NCBI GenBank assembly: GCA_946539175.1
Contig: CAMNHH010000006.1
Location: 1 to 27,743 of the forward strand
DNA from: an uncultured Clostridia bacterium
GTDB taxonomy: Bacteria; Bacillota; Clostridia; Oscillospirales; Oscillospiraceae
Direction of reading: 5' to 3'
DNA length: 27,743 nucleotides
Shown here: positions 1-7,700 of the stretch, piece by piece
How positions within the stretch are numbered: the first letter of the stretch is position 1
How the letters are laid out: every line of letters begins with the position of its first letter
Translations under genes and position numbers: made by a program
The notes under the pieces: model-generated
The model's database searches: none
Told to the model about the DNA's origin: nothing
Seen by the model: only the letters and a program-made list of their open reading frames with translations

Positions 1-313
1 TGGACCAGGCGCCGGTTTCGATGTAGACGGCCTTGCCGTTCTTCATCAGGTTCATGGGGATCATAGCGAACTGCAGGGTCGCGCCGCCCTGAATGAACAG
101 AACCTTGTAGTTGTCGGGGATGTTCATCAGCTCCCGCAGATCGGCCTCAGCCTCGTCCACGATCTGCTGGAAAACCTTGGAGCGGTGAGACATCTCCATG
201 ACGCACATGCCGCTGCCGCGGTAGTTCATCATCTCGTCGCGGATCTCCTCCAGGACAGGCTCCGGCATGGTGGCGGGACCGGCAGAGAAGTTATAAGTGC
301 GGCCGTATTTCAT
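1..313 (-). CDS. serC: Phosphoserine aminotransferase, N-terminal part (runs off window)
   Basis: PLP-dependent enzyme of serine biosynthesis that interconverts 3-phosphohydroxypyruvate and phosphoserine with glutamate as amino donor. Only the first 104 codons are present; the family is about 360 residues. The start reads MKYGRTYNFSAGPATMPEP, with the SAGP substrate loop, and further on comes FIQGGATLQF, the FxQGGAxxQF phosphate/PLP-binding segment typical of SerC. The ATG at 313-311 follows a near-perfect AGGAGG about 8 bases upstream. The PLP lysine lies outside the window. It is divergent from the rhomboid-like operon and has its own promoter. A different class-V aminotransferase is unlikely given these motifs. 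Confidence 0.93.
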   Translation of the reverse strand, partial: MKYGRTYNFSAGPATMPEPVLEEIRDEMMNYRGSGMCVMEMSHRSKVFQQIVDEAEADLRELMNIPDNYKVLFIQGGATLQFAMIPMNLMKNGKAVYIETGAWS

Positions 314-394
314 AGTAGTACCTCCTGCTTACTAAATACTTTTCGTTTTTTGTGGATTTTACATAAGAGGCAGTGCCCCCTTGTAGCGATAATT

Positions 395-423
395 AGTATA
401 CATGACAAAACACAAATAATCAA
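395..423 (-). promoter_or_regulatory. Sigma-A promoter of serC
   Basis: On the minus strand TTGATT (423-418), a 17-bp spacer and TATACT (400-395) precede serC, giving a leader of about 75 bases. Between this promoter and the divergent one at 517 lies a small palindrome, ATAAGC-TTT-GCTTAT (466-480), of unknown role. Confidence 0.65.
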
Positions 424-516
424 CCGCTTTCTGAAAAAAATCTTCATGATATTCTTTCCCGACCCATAAGCTTTGCTTATCTGTTCCCTTCTTTTGAATT
501 ATTTACAGTTTCTTCC

Positions 517-545
517 TTGAAAAAGGCCCGGGAATGCGGTATACT
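517..545 (+). promoter_or_regulatory. Sigma-A promoter of the rhomboid-like/rsmE/yfbR operon
   Basis: TTGAAA (517-522), 17-bp spacer, TATACT (540-545). Transcription should begin near 552. This excludes the in-frame ATG at 534, which lies upstream of the -10 box, and decides the start of the first gene at 573. Confidence 0.8.
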
Positions 546-572
546 GATACCATTCTTAATGGAAGTGATACT

Positions 573-1448
573 ATGGCAAAGCTGAAAAGCAGAGTAAACC
601 GGTTCTTCTACCAAAACCGGGACAAGGGCATTCCCAATCTGATGCTGATCATCGCGGTGGGCTGCGGTCTGGTGTATATCAGCTATCTGCTGAACATCGA
701 GGACCCCTTTTTCGCCAATCTGCTGGCGTTCGACCGGGAGCTGATCTTCCGGGGCCAGGTCTGGCGGCTGTTTACCTACCCGCTGAACTACCTGGTGGGC
801 ACGACCCCCTTCCTGGGCTTTCTGAGCCTGTTCTTTTACGTCTGGGCGGGGCGAATGCTGGAGCAGTACTGGGGGACCCTGAAGTTTAATCTCTTCTATC
901 TCAGCGGTCTGATCTTTACGGACGCCGCCGCGCTGATCTTCGACGCCGTGCCCGGCGCCACCTTCATCAGTCTGAGCCTCTTTATGGCCCTGGCCACTCT
1001 GATCCCCGATGAGCAGATCCGCATCTGGCTTGTGATCCCGGTGAAGATGAAGTGGCTGGCCTGGATCGACCTGCTGCTGACTCTGATCAGCGTGGTGGAC
1101 GGCGTCGCCGCCATGATCTACGGGCTCAGCCACGGCCAGGGTCTGTACCTGGGCTGGATTCTGAGCATCGTGCCGCTCTTGAACTATTTCCTGTTCTTCG
1201 GACGTCAGTCCGCCAATCTGCTGCCGGACTTTATTCGCTACCACCCCACCCGCAAGAGCTGGAAGCGGCAGGCGAAGGCCAAGACCGTCTATGAGGTCCG
1301 TTCCAAGGACAACGCCCGCTTCCGCTGCACCGTCTGCGGCCGCACGGAGATCAGCAACCCGGAGCTGGAGTTCCGCTACTGCTCCCAGTGCGCCGGCTAC
1401 CGCTGCTACTGCCAGGATCATATCCATAATCATACGCATATCACATAA
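573..1448 (+). CDS. Rhomboid-fold membrane protein lacking the catalytic serine, with C-terminal zinc ribbon
   Basis: 291 residues. Several hydrophobic helices (roughly 21-40, 73-92, 104-125, 129-147, 163-182, 190-210) carry two rhomboid signatures: VWRLFTYPL in the L1 loop (63-71) and H187-GQ-G190-LYL-G194, which fits the HxxGxxxG motif of the catalytic-histidine helix. The GxSG box that should hold the nucleophile reads GATF (128-131), so Ser is replaced by Thr and Gly by Phe. Known families of this kind (iRhom, derlin) bind clients without cutting them, and I infer a non-proteolytic role here. The soluble tail has C252, C255, C270 and C273 as a zinc ribbon and ends in a Cys/His-rich stretch. 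The start at 573 is preceded by GGAAG and lies downstream of the promoter. First gene of an operon with rsmE 14 bases on. Confidence 0.75.
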   Translation: MAKLKSRVNRFFYQNRDKGIPNLMLIIAVGCGLVYISYLLNIEDPFFANLLAFDRELIFRGQVWRLFTYPLNYLVGTTPFLGFLSLFFYVWAGRMLEQYWGTLKFNLFYLSGLIFTDAAALIFDAVPGATFISLSLFMALATLIPDEQIRIWLVIPVKMKWLAWIDLLLTLISVVDGVAAMIYGLSHGQGLYLGWILSIVPLLNYFLFFGRQSANLLPDFIRYHPTRKSWKRQAKAKTVYEVRSKDNARFRCTVCGRTEISNPELEFRYCSQCAGYRCYCQDHIHNHTHIT

Positions 1449-1462
1449 CGCAGGTGTAAGCT

Positions 1463-2191
1463 ATGGCACGATTTTTTGTGGACGCCCTGCCCGCCGAGGG
1501 GGCGGTATATACGCTGAGCGGTGAAAACGCGGAGCACGCCCGGGTGCTGCGGCTGCGGCCGGGGGAGGAAGTGACCCTCTGTGACGGAAAAGGGACGGAC
1601 TGCCCCTGTACGGTACAGCCCGGAGGCGGCCTGCTGGCGGGGGCCCACGCGGCCTGCCCGGCGGAGCCCGCCCTCCGGGTCTCGGTGTGGATCGCCTTCC
1701 CCAAGGGGGACAAGGCGGAGCACGTGATCCAGAAGGCCGTGGAGCTGGGGGCGGCGGAGCTCGTCCTCTTTCCCTCCCGTTGCTGTGTCTCCCGGCCCGA
1801 GGGCAAGGCGCTGAAAAACAAGCTGGAGCGCTGGCAGAAGATTGCCCGCTCGGCGGCGGAGCAGAGCCGCCGGGGGATCATTCCCCCGGTCCGGGCCGTG
1901 GAGTCCTACGCCGAGGCTCTGACCCAGGCCGCCGGGGCGGAGCTGCCGATTCTGTTTTACGAAAACGAAGAAAAGCTGGGGCTTCGGGAGCTCTTGCCCC
2001 CGGACGCCGCTCCGGCCCCCAAGGGGGTATCGCTGATGACCGGGCCCGAGGGGGGCTTCACGGAGGAGGAGATCGCCCGGGCCAAGGCCGCGGGCATGCG
2101 GATCTGCACCCTGGGCCCCCGGATCCTCCGCTGCGAGACCGCCCCCCTGGCGGGCCTCACGGCGGTCATGTACGCCCTCGCTGAACTATAA
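1463..2191 (+). CDS. rsmE: 16S rRNA (uracil1498-N3)-methyltransferase
   Basis: 242 residues, normal for RsmE, a SPOUT-family enzyme that methylates U1498 of 16S rRNA using S-adenosylmethionine. The N-terminal PUA-like part begins MARFFVDA and contains HARVLRLRPGE. The C-terminal trefoil-knot SAM site shows GPEGGFT and LGPRILRCETAP, the two diagnostic motifs of the family. It follows the rhomboid-like gene by 14 bases and lies 22 bases before the YfbR-like gene, with no promoter between, so the three are probably one transcript. The ribosome binding site is weak (AGGTG), which suggests translation helped by the upstream gene. Confidence 0.95.
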   Translation: MARFFVDALPAEGAVYTLSGENAEHARVLRLRPGEEVTLCDGKGTDCPCTVQPGGGLLAGAHAACPAEPALRVSVWIAFPKGDKAEHVIQKAVELGAAELVLFPSRCCVSRPEGKALKNKLERWQKIARSAAEQSRRGIIPPVRAVESYAEALTQAAGAELPILFYENEEKLGLRELLPPDAAPAPKGVSLMTGPEGGFTEEEIARAKAAGMRICTLGPRILRCETAPLAGLTAVMYALAEL

Positions 2192-2213
2192 CCCTACGAA
2201 TGGAGCGATGTAC

Positions 2214-2789
2214 ATGCAGTACAAGTTCTACGCCCTGCTCTCCCGGATGCGCTACATCACCCGCTGGGGGCTCATGCGGAACAGCTTCCCGGAGAACATC
2301 CAGGAGCACAGCCACCAGGTGGCGGTGCTGGCACACGCCCTGGCTCTGATCCGCCGGGACGTGCTGGGGCTGGAGGCGGAGCCGGAGCGCTGCGCCACCG
2401 CGGCCCTCTACCACGACGCCTCGGAGATTCTGACCGGCGACCTGCCCACCCCCATCAAGTATTACAACCCCGAGATCAAGCACGCCTACAAGCAGGTGGA
2501 GCGGGTCAGCGGGGAGAAGCTGCTGGCCATGCTGCCGGAGCAGCTGCGGGCGGGCATGGCCCCTCTGATCTTTGAGGACGACCCGGTGAGCCGGAGCATC
2601 GTCAAGGCCGCCGACAAGCTCTCGGCCCACATCAAGTGCATCGAGGAGCTGAAGGCCGGAAATCTGGAGTTCGCCTCCGCCGCCCAGCAGACCCGGCACG
2701 CCCTGGAGCAGATGCGGCTGCCGGAGCTGGACTGGTTTATGGCCCACTGTCTGGACAGCTTCGGCAAAAACCTGGACGAACTGGAATAA
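2214..2789 (+). CDS. HD-domain 5'-deoxynucleotidase, YfbR-like
   Basis: 191 residues from the chosen start MQYKFYALLSRM. The sequence follows YfbR closely: RWGLMRNSFPENIQEHSHQ (with the EHS metal histidine), a second metal motif YHDASEIL, then GDLPTPIK and a final Asp in KAADKLSAHIKC. YfbR removes phosphate from deoxynucleoside 5'-monophosphates in the cytoplasm. The ATG at 2208 is in frame but sits only 2 bases after GGAG, while ATG 2214 has an 8-base spacing, so 2214 is preferred. Last gene of the operon, directly before a strong terminator. Other HD-family phosphohydrolases are possible, but the motif order favours YfbR. Confidence 0.88.
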   Translation: MQYKFYALLSRMRYITRWGLMRNSFPENIQEHSHQVAVLAHALALIRRDVLGLEAEPERCATAALYHDASEILTGDLPTPIKYYNPEIKHAYKQVERVSGEKLLAMLPEQLRAGMAPLIFEDDPVSRSIVKAADKLSAHIKCIEELKAGNLEFASAAQQTRHALEQMRLPELDWFMAHCLDSFGKNLDELE

Positions 2790-2794
2790 GGCCC

Positions 2795-2836
2795 CGCGCA
2801 AAAACGCCGCTCGTTTTCGAGCGGCGTTTTTGCGCG
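2795..2836. terminator. Bidirectional terminator between convergent operons
   Basis: Perfect 19-bp stem (2795-2813 with 2818-2836) around a TTTT loop. The core stem GCCGCTCG/CGAGCGGC is followed by GTTTTT, and because the arms are complementary the same holds on the other strand. It serves the YfbR-like gene on plus and the symporter gene on minus. Confidence 0.88.
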
Positions 2837-2843
2837 TTGTTGG

Positions 2844-4274
2844 TTATTTGTGCAGCTTTTTGACCTCTTCCGCGATCTCCGCCACCTTTTTGTCGGTGAG
2901 GATGAAGCGCTTCTTGAACCAGAAGAAGGCCACGATCAGGCCGATGATGGGGATCACGGTCATGGTCATCCGCAGGCCGGTCTTGGCGGAGGCGGAGACG
3001 TTCAGAGACCAGTCCACGTGCTTGGCCTCCTCGGTGATGGCCTCGTCGGAGAGTCTGTTGATGGACAGGCAGATGGAGGCGGCCAGGGCGGCGATGCCGG
3101 AGGCCAGCTTCACCACGAAGGTCTGCATGGAGAAGATGACGCTCTCGTCCCGGCGGCCGTTTTTCAGCTCGCCGTAGTCCACGGTGTTGGCCAAAAAGAC
3201 GGTGGTGATGACCGTCAGCATGCCGTTGGCGGCGAAGATGAAGAAGCCGGGCACGAAGAGCAGGAAGACGTTGCTCATGCTGGTGAAGGCCAGACCCAGC
3301 AGCACCGCGTAGCCCACCACGGCCATCACCAGGCAGATGTAGAAGATCTGCAGGCTGGAGAACTTCTTCCGCAGCAGGGGGTAGAAGAGCATCATGGACA
3401 GCACCTGGATGGCGCCGCCGAACATGTTGAACAGCACGTAGGCGTCGTTCCAGCCGGTGGTGCCGAAGTCATACTTGAAGAAGTAGATCACCAGGTTGGA
3501 GGTGATGTAAACCGCGCAGTTCACCAGCACGATGGCGACGGTGACGGTCATGGCCTGGTCGTTCTGCACCAGCGCCTTGAACATCTCCTTGACGGAGGCG
3601 GTCTTCATCTCCACCGTGGACTTCTCCCGGACGTTCAAGCAGGTGAGAGCGATGAAGATGATGAACAGCACACCCACGATGGCGGCAAAGTACTTGAAGC
3701 CCACGATCTCGATCATCTGGGCCCCGGCGTTCTCCCCGGCGAAGAGATTGCCCAGCATGGGCACCAGCTTCATGGTGACGATGGTGATGATGGCGGAGCC
3801 CACGCCCGCGGCAGTGCGGGCCAGGGTGGTCAGATTCTCCCGCTCCTTGCCGCCCTGGGTGAAGGCGGGGATCATGGACCAGTAGGGAATGTCCATCATG
3901 GTGTAGGTGACGCCCCAGAGGATGTAGAAGATGGCGGCGTAGGCCACCAGGCCCTTGGCGTCCATGGCGGGGGGCGCGGCGAACATGAAGTAGAGCACCA
4001 CCGCGTTGGTGACGGTGCCGATCATCAGCCAGGGGCGGAACTTGCCCCAGCGGGTCTTGGTCTTGGCCACGACGACGCCCATGACGGGATCGTTGAAGGC
4101 GTCAAAGACCCGGGCCGCCAGCAGGATGACGCCCATGATCCAGGCCTCCACCCCCAGCAGATCCTGGAAGTAGTAGAGCACGTAGCTGGCGGAGAGCATG
4201 TAGACCATGTCCTTGCCCACCGCGCCCAGGGCGTAGGAAAGCTTTGACTTTCCGGAGAGCTTTTGTTGATCCAT
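2844..4274 (-). CDS. GPH-family sugar:cation symporter (MelB/XynP-like)
   Basis: 476 residues, usual for the glycoside-pentoside-hexuronide:cation symporters of the major facilitator superfamily, which take up oligosaccharides with Na+ or H+. The N-terminus KLSYALGAVGKDMVYML and the loop-2 stretch FDAFNDPVMGVVVAKTKTRWGKFRPW contain the family signature (NDPxMG, TxWGKFRPW). About 12 membrane segments are visible. It lies downstream of the GH36 alpha-galactosidase on the same strand with a 27-base gap, so an alpha-galactoside such as melibiose is the inferred substrate. The start is preceded by GAAGGT and the gene ends just before the shared terminator. Confidence 0.9.
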   Translation of the reverse strand: MDQQKLSGKSKLSYALGAVGKDMVYMLSASYVLYYFQDLLGVEAWIMGVILLAARVFDAFNDPVMGVVVAKTKTRWGKFRPWLMIGTVTNAVVLYFMFAAPPAMDAKGLVAYAAIFYILWGVTYTMMDIPYWSMIPAFTQGGKERENLTTLARTAAGVGSAIITIVTMKLVPMLGNLFAGENAGAQMIEIVGFKYFAAIVGVLFIIFIALTCLNVREKSTVEMKTASVKEMFKALVQNDQAMTVTVAIVLVNCAVYITSNLVIYFFKYDFGTTGWNDAYVLFNMFGGAIQVLSMMLFYPLLRKKFSSLQIFYICLVMAVVGYAVLLGLAFTSMSNVFLLFVPGFFIFAANGMLTVITTVFLANTVDYGELKNGRRDESVIFSMQTFVVKLASGIAALAASICLSINRLSDEAITEEAKHVDWSLNVSASAKTGLRMTMTVIPIIGLIVAFFWFKKRFILTDKKVAEIAEEVKKLHK

Positions 4275-4301
4275 ACGAATACCTTCTTTCTGAAAAATTT
4301 C

Positions 4302-5921
4302 TTAAATCATCAGCCGGATGGTCTTTTCCTCGCCATAGAGCTCGTAGCGGACCGTGACCCGGCGGAGCTTCCGGCTCAGAGGGCCCTGCTCCAGACCCAG
4401 GATCCTGGCCCCCTGGAGCCGGCAGAGCGCGGCGAAGAAGGCGCGTTTCTTTTCGTCGTAGCTGCCGAAGTCGTCGGAGGCGAAGAGCACGGAGCCGAAG
4501 AGGGCGTTGACGATGGCCAGGGTGTGCTTCTGCTCCTCGGAGAGGCTGGTGTTCTCGTCCCGCAGCAGGAACACGTCCGGGTCGCTGCGGAAGGCTCTGC
4601 CGTCCAGCTGGCGGCGGTAGAAGCTGTTGCGCTGGGTGTGGAGGGTGGAGGGCCGCTCGTTGTGCATGATCCGCATAAAGGCCTTGTCGTCAAAGCTCAG
4701 GGACATGTCCGGTCCCACCCGACAGTATTCCACCCGGCCGAAGGCGGAGCACAGCGGCACGCCGCAGCCCAGGATCTCGCAGTCGCCGCAGCAGTCCCGC
4801 AGGAAGTCCATGGCCTCCGCCATGATCTCGCCCCGGGTCTTGTCCGGGCGGGAGTTCATGCAGGCGGCATAGAGGAAGTCCAGCTTGAAGAGGGTCACGC
4901 CCATGTCCCTGTAGTGCCGGATGGAGCGGCGGACGTAGTCCCGGACCTCGGGATTGTAGGGGTCCAGGGCGTAATGGCCGGACCAGTTGGAGCCGGTGTA
5001 GACCCGGTCGGCGCCATCGTACTGGAACCACTCGGGATGCTCCCGGTAGAGGGCGGAGTTCTTCTCCGCCACGAAGGGGGCCAGCCAGATGCCCGCCTGG
5101 TAGCCCTCCTCCAGGATCCTCGCCACGATGGGCTCCAGGCCGTTGGGGAACTTCTGCGGGTCAACCTCCAGCCAGTCGCCCACGAAGGGCTCGAAGCCGT
5201 CGTCGATCTGGAAGATGTGGGGCTTCACGGGGACGGCCTTCAGGCCCTCCAGATCCCGCAGGATCTGGGCCTCGGAGATGTTCTGATAGCAGTTGTACCA
5301 GGAGGTATAGCCGATCTTGGGCTCCGCCGGCAGGGCCCGGATGCCCATGGCGGCAAACCAGCGGTCAAAGACGCTGTTCTCGTCCCCCTCCAGCTGCACC
5401 ACGTCCAGGGCCAGGTACTCCTCCCCGGGCTGCAGGAAGCGGTGGTGGCAGTCCTTCTTGAACTGCACGGTATCGCCGGCGGGGTTGATGAGGATGCGGG
5501 TGAAGCCCGTGTCCTCCGCCAGGGAGGCCAGCAGCACGTAGAAATCGCCCCGGCGCAGATAGGCGTAGGTATAGCCCTTCTTGCAGCCCTGCCGCAGCTC
5601 CCTGCCGTAGCTCCGGTCGGCAAAGTAGCCGTCGCCGTACCGGGACAGACCGTAGCGCTTGTCCAGCACCTTGGGCACGAGGCGCAGGGACAGGTCGAAC
5701 TGGGTCCGGGTCCGCTCGGGGCTGTAGGTCCAGCTCTGATACCCGTTCAGGAAGAAGCCGTCCACCTGCTTGCAGTTGAGGCGGAGGGTGGCGCTGATTT
5801 CCTCCAGCTCCAGGGGCTCCTCCCCCACGTTTTTCACCCTGAGGCTGTAGCGGTCCTTCTCCCAGGTCTCCCGGTTTTCCAGCGTTCCGGTGGATTTGAT
5901 GGTTCTGTACAGCAGATCCAT
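4302..5921 (-). CDS. Alpha-galactosidase, glycoside hydrolase family 36
   Basis: 539 residues, shorter than the 700+ residue GH36 enzymes. An N-terminal beta-sandwich (about 1-190) precedes the TIM barrel. Active-site stretches visible are IFQIDDGFEPFVGDW (237-250), IWLAPFVAEK (278-287), FKLDFLYA with the probable nucleophile D348, and RVGPDMS with probable acid/base D405. No signal peptide, so it should act in the cytoplasm on imported galactosides. ATG 5921 is chosen over the in-frame GTG at 5927 because AAGGAG lies 8 bases from the ATG but only 2 from the GTG. First full-size gene of a two-gene operon with the symporter. Other alpha-linked substrates cannot be excluded from sequence alone. 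Confidence 0.9.
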   Translation of the reverse strand: MDLLYRTIKSTGTLENRETWEKDRYSLRVKNVGEEPLELEEISATLRLNCKQVDGFFLNGYQSWTYSPERTRTQFDLSLRLVPKVLDKRYGLSRYGDGYFADRSYGRELRQGCKKGYTYAYLRRGDFYVLLASLAEDTGFTRILINPAGDTVQFKKDCHHRFLQPGEEYLALDVVQLEGDENSVFDRWFAAMGIRALPAEPKIGYTSWYNCYQNISEAQILRDLEGLKAVPVKPHIFQIDDGFEPFVGDWLEVDPQKFPNGLEPIVARILEEGYQAGIWLAPFVAEKNSALYREHPEWFQYDGADRVYTGSNWSGHYALDPYNPEVRDYVRRSIRHYRDMGVTLFKLDFLYAACMNSRPDKTRGEIMAEAMDFLRDCCGDCEILGCGVPLCSAFGRVEYCRVGPDMSLSFDDKAFMRIMHNERPSTLHTQRNSFYRRQLDGRAFRSDPDVFLLRDENTSLSEEQKHTLAIVNALFGSVLFASDDFGSYDEKKRAFFAALCRLQGARILGLEQGPLSRKLRRVTVRYELYGEEKTIRLMI

Positions 5922-5923
5922 AC

Positions 5924-5974
5924 TCACTTCTCCTTCTTGCTCTCAATCATTTGCTTTTTGGTCAGACGTTTCAC
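5924..5974 (-). CDS. Possible 16-residue leader peptide before the alpha-galactosidase
   Basis: A GTG at 5974-5972, just after GGAGAGGAG, opens a short frame reading MKRLTKKQMIESKKEK and stops at TGA (5926-5924), two bases before the alpha-galactosidase ATG. It lies inside the predicted mRNA leader. The good ribosome binding site and the near-overlap suggest translational coupling, but so short a frame can arise by chance. Confidence 0.3.
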   Translation of the reverse strand: MKRLTKKQMIESKKEK

Positions 5975-6004
5975 GGATTCTCCTCTCCTTCTGAAAATAC
6001 ACAC

Positions 6005-6033
6005 TTGACAAAAGGCTGATTGGATGATAGCCT
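6005..6033 (+). promoter_or_regulatory. Possible promoter of the GT-B glycosyltransferase gene
   Basis: TTGACA (6005-6010), 17-bp spacer and a weak -10, TAGCCT (6028-6033). The better -10-like TATACT at 6046-6051 has no fitting -35 box. Either could drive the gene at 6100. Confidence 0.35.
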
Positions 6034-6048
6034 AAAACCAGTAATTAT

Positions 6049-6077
6049 ACTATATCGGAATTTCGTCAAATTGTCAA
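6049..6077 (-). promoter_or_regulatory. Sigma-A promoter of the alpha-galactosidase operon
   Basis: On the minus strand TTGACA (6077-6072), a 17-bp spacer and TATAGT (6054-6049). The spacer contains a perfect palindrome (6059-6072), so this promoter is probably controlled by a DNA-binding regulator. Confidence 0.7.
6059..6072. promoter_or_regulatory. Operator-like palindrome in the alpha-galactosidase promoter
   Basis: AATTT-CGTC-AAATT, a perfect dyad lying between the -35 and -10 boxes of the minus-strand promoter. The same 14 bases occur, on the other strand, downstream of the aconitase-family promoter (19526-19539). The position suits repression. The regulator is unknown. Confidence 0.45.
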
Positions 6078-6099
6078 CAACAAACACAGGAGGCAGCTT

Positions 6100-7554
6100 A
6101 TGTTCGAGAAATCCTTAGAGAAATCCAGAGAGATCTTCGGCAATCTCATGTCCCCCAAGGACCTGAGGAAGGCGGAAAAGACCCAGAACAAATTTCTGAA
6201 AAAATACGGCGACGACAGCGACCGGGACTACCGCTTCGCCCTGAAGGACAACCCCGTGCTCTCGGAGCTGGGGACGAAGGAGCTGGTCTTCGGCCAGGGG
6301 GCGGCCTTCTCCGACAAGACCGTCTTCGTGGGCAACATCCGCATGGGCTTCGGCCACTACCGGATCTCCATGGCCATGGCCTCCTGCGCCCGGGCTCTGG
6401 GCTATGAGCCCGTCTGGGTGGATCTGAACTCCTTCCAATCCTCCACCTGCACCAAGATCATCTCCGGCCAGAACGAGCTGTACTCCCTGGGCTCCCGGCT
6501 CAGCCAGAGATCCCGGCTCTTCAACAAGCTCTACTGGGAGCCTCTGAACTCCGAGGGCTTCCGGAAGCTCAGCTACAACTGCGCCGACCAGGCCAGCGCC
6601 GAGCTGATGGCCCCCCTGCTGAAAAATCTGCCCAAGGACAAGCCCTACGTGGCCACCCACGTCTGGCCCGCCCAGGCCGCCATCCACGCGGGCTTCACCA
6701 GGGTGGTGAACGCCATCCCCGACAACTGGCCCATGGCCCTGCATCTGGCCCAGGGGGCCACCCACACCATCCAGACCCGCTCCGCCTGGCTGGGCTACAA
6801 GGCCCTGCGGGGCATGGACAAAAAGCGCTCCCTGAAGCCCATGCCCGCGGGGGATCTCGTCTGTACCGGCCACTACGTCGACCACGAGCTGGTCTCCAAC
6901 CTGGAGGCGGACACCGCCCTGCGGCTGGACCGGGTGCAGAACGGCAAGGCCAAACGCTATCTGCTGACCGTGGGCGGCGCCGGCGCCCAGCAGGCCCTCT
7001 TTGCCTCCGTCATCCGGGCCCTGCTGCCGGACATCAAGGCGGGGAAGGCCACCCTCTTCATCAACGTGGGCGACCACAGGAACGTGTGGGACAGCCTGAA
7101 AAAGGCGGTGCCGGAGCTGGGGAGCGCCCAGGTCTTTATGAACGATTATGCGCGGGCCAGGGCCTACGCCCTGGAGGCCGTCACCGGGGAGGCCCGGGGC
7201 ATCGTGGGCTTCTGCCACGAGGACATCTTCGCCGCCGTCTACATCACCAATCTGCTGATGCGGGCCAGCGACGTGCTGGTGACCAAGCCCTCGGAGCTGG
7301 CCTTCTATCCCATTCCCAAGCTCTTCATCCAGCACGTGGGCGGCCATGAGATCTGGGGCGCCATCCACGCCGCGGAAGCGGGGGACGGCAGCTACGAGGT
7401 GGCCCCCGGCCGGGAGACCGTGGACATGATCCGCCTGATGCAGACCGAGCCGGAGGTGCTGGTCAACATGAACCGCTGCATTCTGGAGAACAAGAAGGCC
7501 GGCCTCTACAACGGCGCCTACGAGGTGATCCGCCTGGCGGTCCGCCGGCGCTGA
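6100..7554 (+). CDS. GT-B-fold glycosyltransferase-like protein (MurG/MGDG-synthase type)
   Basis: 484 residues without a clear membrane segment. The N-terminal half has a glycine-rich acceptor loop NIRMGFGHYRIS (79-90), resembling the GxGH(R/Y) loop of monogalactosyldiacylglycerol synthases. The C-terminal half starts YLLTVGGAGAQQALF and holds VLVTKPSELAFYPIPKLF followed by HVGGHEIWGA, in the place where MurG and GT28 enzymes bind the UDP-sugar. A sugar transfer to a lipid at the inner membrane face is inferred; sugar and acceptor are unknown. The start is preceded by AGGAGG. It ends at its own terminator and stands just before the lipid operon, which supports a lipid-related role. I do not recognise a named family member. 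Confidence 0.6.
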   Translation: MFEKSLEKSREIFGNLMSPKDLRKAEKTQNKFLKKYGDDSDRDYRFALKDNPVLSELGTKELVFGQGAAFSDKTVFVGNIRMGFGHYRISMAMASCARALGYEPVWVDLNSFQSSTCTKIISGQNELYSLGSRLSQRSRLFNKLYWEPLNSEGFRKLSYNCADQASAELMAPLLKNLPKDKPYVATHVWPAQAAIHAGFTRVVNAIPDNWPMALHLAQGATHTIQTRSAWLGYKALRGMDKKRSLKPMPAGDLVCTGHYVDHELVSNLEADTALRLDRVQNGKAKRYLLTVGGAGAQQALFASVIRALLPDIKAGKATLFINVGDHRNVWDSLKKAVPELGSAQVFMNDYARARAYALEAVTGEARGIVGFCHEDIFAAVYITNLLMRASDVLVTKPSELAFYPIPKLFIQHVGGHEIWGAIHAAEAGDGSYEVAPGRETVDMIRLMQTEPEVLVNMNRCILENKKAGLYNGAYEVIRLAVRRR

Positions 7555-7560
7555 CCGGAA

Positions 7561-7617
7561 CGCGGGGAAGAACGAATCAGACGTCTTTTCGTTCTTCCCC
7601 GCGTATTCTGTTTTTTA
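7561..7617 (+). terminator. Intrinsic terminator after the glycosyltransferase
   Basis: A 16-bp perfect stem (7561-7576 with 7588-7603) around an 11-base loop is followed by a T-rich tract that includes TTTTTT at 7611-7616. Confidence 0.85.
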
Positions 7618-7630
7618 TATGTTTTGTATC

Positions 7631-7659
7631 TTGCAAACGCCGGGTTTTCATGCTATAAT
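7631..7659 (+). promoter_or_regulatory. Promoter of the lipid operon
   Basis: TTGCAA (7631-7636), 17-bp spacer, TGC-TATAAT with an extended -10 (TATAAT at 7654-7659). It drives the CDP-alcohol phosphatidyltransferase gene and the genes after it. Confidence 0.8.
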
Positions 7660-7700
7660 GACTTGGATTATGACGAAAAAACCCCGGGAGTGGAACTGCA

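Noticed and set aside
534..572. Upstream ATG for the rhomboid-like protein
   Set aside because: It lies before the -10 box of the gene's promoter and has no ribosome binding site; ATG 573 fits both.
2850..4247. Open plus-strand frame of 465 codons
   Set aside because: Mirror of the GPH symporter, which is clearly coded on minus; composition is His/Asp/Gly-rich and start signals are absent.
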